Positions 62,401-64,000 of a DNA stretch of 64,000 bases are shown here, piece by piece. Where the stretch lies: assembly GCA_947462335.1 (NCBI GenBank), contig OX381710.1, positions 66,397,303 to 66,461,302 of the forward strand. The letters run 5' to 3'. The number at the start of each line of letters is the position of its first letter. Position 1 is the first letter of the stretch. Source of the DNA: Harmothoe impar. Lineage: Eukaryota > Annelida > Polychaeta > Phyllodocida > Polynoidae. The notes beneath the pieces are model-generated. The model did not search any database and was not told the origin of the DNA. It saw only the letters and a program-made list of their open reading frames with translations. A program made the position numbers and the translations under genes.

Positions 62401-63050
62401 GGTAAACTGTTGTAGCAAAGCTGCTTGGAAGTCTCCTCTCCCCGCAAAGCACCCTCCACATAAATCCTTTAACGCTTTAAGGACAGCATGTCGCTAAATC
62501 ATGATATTCATAATGCACCAATTTAGCTTTCTTGGTAGTATCTCAACCCATATACTTGAATACAGCGCTCGCCAGTTTGGAGGGCCGTGTGAACTATGTA
62601 GGGCGGGAGAGTCTTGTTAAATAGTGACCACGCACTTTGCTACTGGTACACTCCTGTTAGGGACTCGGTTTCTCCGAAAATGACGTTTTTAGAGACACCG
62701 GGACTCGAACCCGGGGCCTTCCGCTTGCCAAGCGATTGCTCTACCACTGAGCTACATTCCCATGTCCTATCAGATAGATCGTGTCTCACGTTACTGGATC
62801 GATATGGTACAGAGGGGAGCAGGATTACCCAAGTAGCACCCCCTTGCGGGTTTACCACCAAGGCGCGAGTAATCCGAGCCCCTACACTCCATTGTCGTTG
62901 TTCTTGTAGATCGTGCACCTGGCGGAGGGCATTGAGCGTGAGATCGAGACGCTGCAGTCGGAGCGGCGTCAGATCGAGTTCCATATTGACAGGACGGACG
63001 TGTGGGTGGAGAACCTGGGGCGCTGGTACGCCACCATCTACAACTCTGAG
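53191..63050 (+). CDS. SNX25: SNX25 (sorting nexin 25), 13 exons, 3' part beyond right edge
   Basis: Thirteen exons join in phase to 628 codons with GT-AG introns. Order: N-terminal hydrophobic hairpin (TMs about 13-29 and 36-57), PXA domain (about residues 90-330, DYVTRDYVMNWY to the end of exon 6), RGS domain (roughly 390-530, ILSFPVIMENETARKHFMKY to YIVSDLYHRYI), charged coiled coil, then the first part of PX (TDVWVENLGRWYATIYNSE). Human SNX25 (recalled) matches closely: NPDYINQ/DPDYFNQ, HKRTYTYA.(S/T)YEDF, DLLRARN..RYINQLTV, CEKRI.(I/L)LGGP, YPS(F/Y)IVSDLY. The remaining PX and nexin-C domains lie beyond 64000. SNX25 belongs to the SNX13/14/19/25 group of membrane-tethered SNX-RGS proteins, which act in endosomal/ER lipid and receptor traffic. 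No frameshift is visible. Confidence 0.95.
53863..54023 (+). CDS. SNX25: SNX25 exon 2 (PXA start)
   Basis: EARASSSPGQKKVVFSKNLD then IMDYVTRDYVMNWYTTLGKD. Acceptor AATCGCAG|GAG, donor CTCCA|GTAGGT, phase 2. Confidence 0.92.
54061..54182. repeat. Family A palindromic repeat, short
   Basis: TTACCCTTTAAGGATGGCAT ATCGCTAAAAGATGTCATTT G to GCCGTCCTTAAAAGATTAAA, in SNX25 intron 2. Confidence 0.75.
54456..56290 (-). mobile_element. 1.8-kb element with internal minisatellite, copy 2 (inverted to 38.6 kb copy)
   Basis: Ends ACTGGACATCGA (54456) and TCGATGTCCAGT (56221-56232); homology to copy 1 continues to about 56290. The same ~130-bp units run here on the opposite strand (GGGGTGCCAACTGTTCATGA AAGAAAAATC). 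A 78-codon region near 54515-54751 is about 90% identical in translation to 40123-40359 but lacks an ATG and is probably non-coding. It occupies most of SNX25 intron 2. Confidence 0.87.
56389..56520 (+). CDS. SNX25: SNX25 exon 3
   Basis: ADLWYVLEQFSNRLRGIEHV...VYKHFQNIRIANT. Acceptor GCTTACAG|T, donor CCAA|GTAAGT, phase 2. Confidence 0.92.
56785..56972. mobile_element. Family D MITE (TACCGTA ends)
   Basis: TACCGTAAAACTCGTGTATA AGCCGC against GCGGCTTATACGCGAGGTTT TACGGTA; 188 bp in SNX25 intron 3. Confidence 0.85.
57035..57213 (+). CDS. SNX25: SNX25 exon 4
   Basis: PVEGEARAKFVLPPWLVSES...FCLHLLPPHYASC...LLTEILTNA. Acceptor GTACAG|G, donor GCAG|GTATGG, phase 1. Confidence 0.92.
57239..57460. 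mobile_element. Family B-like element, divergent copy 5
   Basis: GAGAGTGATCATTTTTTGAT AG, a G-run (57276-57289) and GGGAATAACATTTTATTACC. Ends AAAGATCACTCCCC. Arrangement as in family B but with weaker termini. Confidence 0.5.
57728..57806. repeat. Family A fragment
   Basis: GGCTGCATTGGTGCATCATG ACGACAAATATC to GCTGTCCTTAAAGGGTTAA, directly abutting the family B element at 57807. Confidence 0.7.
57807..58134. mobile_element. Family B G-run MITE, copy 3
   Basis: Ends AGGGAGTGTTCATTTATTAT and AATAAATGAACACTCCCT. G-runs alternate with CGTAAAAATT spacers, then GCGCGAAATCTCACCACC. Flanked on the left by AAAGGGTTA and on the right by AAAAGGGTTAA, a possible 9-bp target duplication. Ends 45 bp before SNX25 exon 5. 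Confidence 0.87.
58180..58366 (+). CDS. SNX25: SNX25 exon 5
   Basis: VFKVAIDFICDPDYFNQKLV...YREQLSLEHKRTYTYAATYE...LREM. Acceptor TTCCCCCAG|TG, donor TGAG|GTAATG, phase 2. Confidence 0.95.
58367..58742. other. SNX25 intron 5
   Basis: No repeat of the named families and no exon; unremarkable intron. Confidence 0.5.
58743..58816 (+). CDS. SNX25: SNX25 exon 6
   Basis: FNIISEIMQATTIQNLKRAR GEDT; ISEIMQATTI matches human VVEIIQATTI. Acceptor TTTGCAG|G, donor ACAG|GTGAGA. Confidence 0.92.
59018..59094 (+). CDS. SNX25: SNX25 exon 7
   Basis: DKEFSPKGTTKGDLLRARNL TRYINQ. Acceptor CGTTACAG|AT, donor CCAG|GTGTGT, phase 0. Confidence 0.93.
59265..59752. mobile_element. Family D-like element carrying a nested family B copy
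   Basis: TGTCCACGGTAAATTATCGC GTATATTAAAGC on the left and TATTAGCCGTGGCTTCTATG TGAGAATCCACGGTAC on the right are inverted. The family B element 59378-59623 sits between them. Confidence 0.55.
59378..59623. mobile_element. Family B G-run MITE, copy 4
   Basis: Left end AGGGAGTGCCCCCAACAGGG GG; right end TTGTTGTTAAAAAATGAGCA CTCCCT. The interior is nearly the same as copy 1 (AAAGGGGCGCGAACGCGCG, GATTTTCGGCCTGCCGGGG). The right-hand third is deleted relative to copy 1. Confidence 0.82.
59795..59911 (+). CDS. SNX25: SNX25 exon 8
   Basis: LTVTKSHCEKRICLLGGPDY KSYTSDSRREEQELLPGRK. Acceptor ATGTTGCAG|CTG, donor AAAA|GTAGGA, phase 0. Confidence 0.93.
60193..60284 (+). CDS. SNX25: SNX25 exon 9 (RGS start)
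   Basis: ILSFPVIMENETARKHFMKY LHRDDNDSLLG. Acceptor CTCTTGCAG|ATA, donor CGG|GTGAGC, phase 2. The acceptor is duplicated 58 bp upstream. Confidence 0.92.
60285..60822. other. SNX25 intron 9
   Basis: Contains a short family A hairpin at 60410-60475 (AAATGCAGCCCAGGGCAAGT to CTTGCCAAGGCTGCATT analogues) and an (AAAC)n tract at 60725-60747. No exon. Confidence 0.5.
60823..60988 (+). CDS. SNX25: SNX25 exon 10 (RGS)
   Basis: FWVIVEKLRNSHRRHWHELG...MFIAHPTSLVRLKLERSTIK GMEAFMIGNT. Acceptor CACGTCAG|G, donor ACA|GTATGT, phase 0. Confidence 0.92.
61403..61538 (+). CDS. SNX25: SNX25 exon 11 (RGS end)
   Basis: GPEAFYEAQTQMAQILEEQF YPSYIVSDLYHRYITQD...IENK. Acceptor CCCACAG|GG, donor AAGG|GTAAGT, phase 1. 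The end of the exon and its donor are repeated 62 bp downstream. Confidence 0.93.
61539..62228. other. SNX25 intron 11
   Basis: Contains a duplicated exon-11 end (61571-61605) and a degenerate AACCAGCTCATAAGCCGCAC family D-like piece. A GTGTCGCCGTGTCG-rich run lies at 61705-61905, where ATTTTAAAACCCCCGTGTCG is repeated. No exon. Confidence 0.5.
62229..62401 (+). CDS. SNX25: SNX25 exon 12 (linker/coiled coil)
   Basis: ETPDPKRSPRTPEKEESAHA...YAQQKLQGLDEKIANKTQAL...KADKK. Acceptor ACTGTAG|AG, donor AAAAG|GTAAAC, phase 0. Confidence 0.9.
62469..62600. repeat. Family A fragment
   Basis: TTAACGCTTTAAGGACAGCA TGTCGCTAAATCATGATATT CATAATGCACC. Confidence 0.6.
62691..62761 (-). tRNA. tRNA-Ala-like gene or pseudogene, anticodon GGC
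   Basis: 71 nt, in SNX25 intron 12 on the strand opposite the gene. Reads GGGAATG, TA, D-arm GCTC-AGTGGTA-GAGC, and anticodon loop TTGGCAA (anticodon GGC, loop at 62725-62731). It continues with T-arm CCGGG-TTCGAGT-CCCGG and a 3' acceptor strand TGTCTCT. A-box (TAGCTCAGTGG) and B-box (GGTTCGAGTCC) are intact. The body resembles metazoan tRNA-Ala, and the G3-U70 identity pair is present. The acceptor stem is weak (A4-C69 mismatch, several G-U pairs), and position 27-43 is A-A. A T-run terminator occurs about 15 nt downstream. It could be a decayed gene or the head of a tRNA-derived SINE. Confidence 0.7.
62910..63050 (+). CDS. SNX25: SNX25 exon 13 (coiled coil to PX)
   Basis: IVHLAEGIEREIETLQSERR QIEFHIDRTDVWVENLGRWY ATIYNSE; 47 codons. 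Acceptor CTTGTAG|ATC, donor GAG|GTTAGA. This is the last SNX25 exon I can see; 63051-64000 shows no further exon. Confidence 0.93.
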
Positions 63051-64000
63051 GTTAGACACACTACTGTAATGGCCTGTATAAGTGCAGAGGTCTTGGATAA
63101 GTGCAAGTCTTGTTAAAGCGCCCCTGTGTAATGTACTCTTAGGCCAAATTTAAAAAAAAGGGTTTGTTTCAGGTCACTTGACCGACCCTATCAAAACAGG
63201 GCCGACCCTACGTCTTTTTTATTCAATTTTGAAGAAGTTTATATATTTTTACACTTTTTTGCCTTGGGTCAATTTTAGGGTTTTCACAGAGCTGACTACT
63301 ATTTTCATGTTTAAAAAGTGATGTGAAATACAAAGGTGGCATGGTACATGAAGATTTATGCGATTCTGAAGAAATATTCACATATTTACACTTTTTGGGT
63401 CAATTTCTTTTTTTTTGGGGGGGGGGGCGAAACATTCAGCTCTTCCCACTTCCTCTTTGGTCCACTTCTCCTACGCCACTGACCTGCCAAAAGGTCGCTA
63501 TGATCTACACAATGTCGGCGACAAATGAATATGAACCATTGAGGCATCATGCAGCCCTTAAAGAATTGAGTTAGAGTTAACTTAGACTTTATTTTAGCTT
63601 TGACATGTCCAGTAACGCACCCGGCCTAGCATTTAATCAGGGGAATAGACGTCACCTGGCACTAAGCCCACTGTGCTAAGTATACTACTTACATCAGGCG
63701 GCCCCATAGTCGGTATTATCATATGTGAGTTCATGGATATTACCCGATTTTAGCATCATAATTTAGATGGTTTTTTTTCACATGATAAAGATATAAATCT
63801 GGACCACTTTAAAAATGACCTTGTACTTTTAGCATACCTAAATTATGTTTTAAGACAAAGTCTCACCAAATCGATACAGGATCAAAATATATGACCAGCT
63901 AACGCTTATGGCTGGCTGACGTCAATGACTGTCTGACATCTATGGGTAGCTCAGATGCCCAATTTTCTTTACACGCTCTACAATCAAGGTTGCTGTGCCA
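63051..64000. other. SNX25 intron 13 (partial)
   Basis: Contains the TTTCAGGTCACTTGACCG...CAGGGCCGACCCTAC repeat (63160-63215) and a T/G run at 63408-63428. A family A end lies at 63515-63572 (TTGAGGCATCATGCAGCCCT TAAAGAATTGAG). No exon recognised. Confidence 0.5.

Overview
This is a nuclear window from an intron-rich metazoan, almost certainly a protostome and most likely a lophotrochozoan (mollusc, annelid, brachiopod or similar). It carries a complete single-exon innexin, large introns with GT-AG borders, and dense non-autonomous transposons. The species cannot be named from the sequence. Gene names rest on comparison with human orthologues recalled from memory, not on a database search.

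Layout, left to right. (1) 1-2909, minus strand: the first five coding exons of PFAS (FGAM synthase, purine biosynthesis); the gene runs off the left edge. (2) 4543-5742, plus strand: an intact innexin of 399 aa, divergent from PFAS across a CpG-rich interval with a palindromic E-box. (3) 5743-27417: about 21 kb with no gene I can support, full of palindromic MITE-like repeats, a 44-bp satellite, an (AT)n tract and several foldback elements. (4) 27418-51491, minus strand: an ANKRD10 orthologue spanning 24 kb. Its exons join in phase to 531 or 534 aa depending on which of two homologous ankyrin exons is used. (5) 53191 to the right edge, plus strand: the first 13 coding exons (628 codons) of SNX25 (membrane hairpin, PXA, RGS, coiled coil, start of PX). 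ANKRD10 and SNX25 are divergent, 1.7 kb apart.

The most interesting gene-level observation is a duplicated ankyrin exon in ANKRD10 (48150-48302 and 47580-47741). Each copy fits exactly between its neighbours. Including both would leave a broken ankyrin repeat, which predicts mutually exclusive splicing. The ANKRD10 tail also has alternative ends, including an exon whose stop lies two bases before a good donor.

The repeat content is unusual. About 27 copies or fragments of one palindromic family (A, ends TTAACCCTTTAAGG) occur in 64 kb. A second family (B) has long G-runs between AGGGAGTG ends and occurs in five copies; one copy has a matching empty site inside this window. Two 1.8-kb elements with internal ~130-bp minisatellites lie in inverted orientation in introns of ANKRD10 and SNX25. 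A 1.9-kb element has CAGGGCTGGGCA ends and a perfect 110-bp duplication. A tRNA-Ala-like sequence with a GGC anticodon lies in an SNX25 intron.
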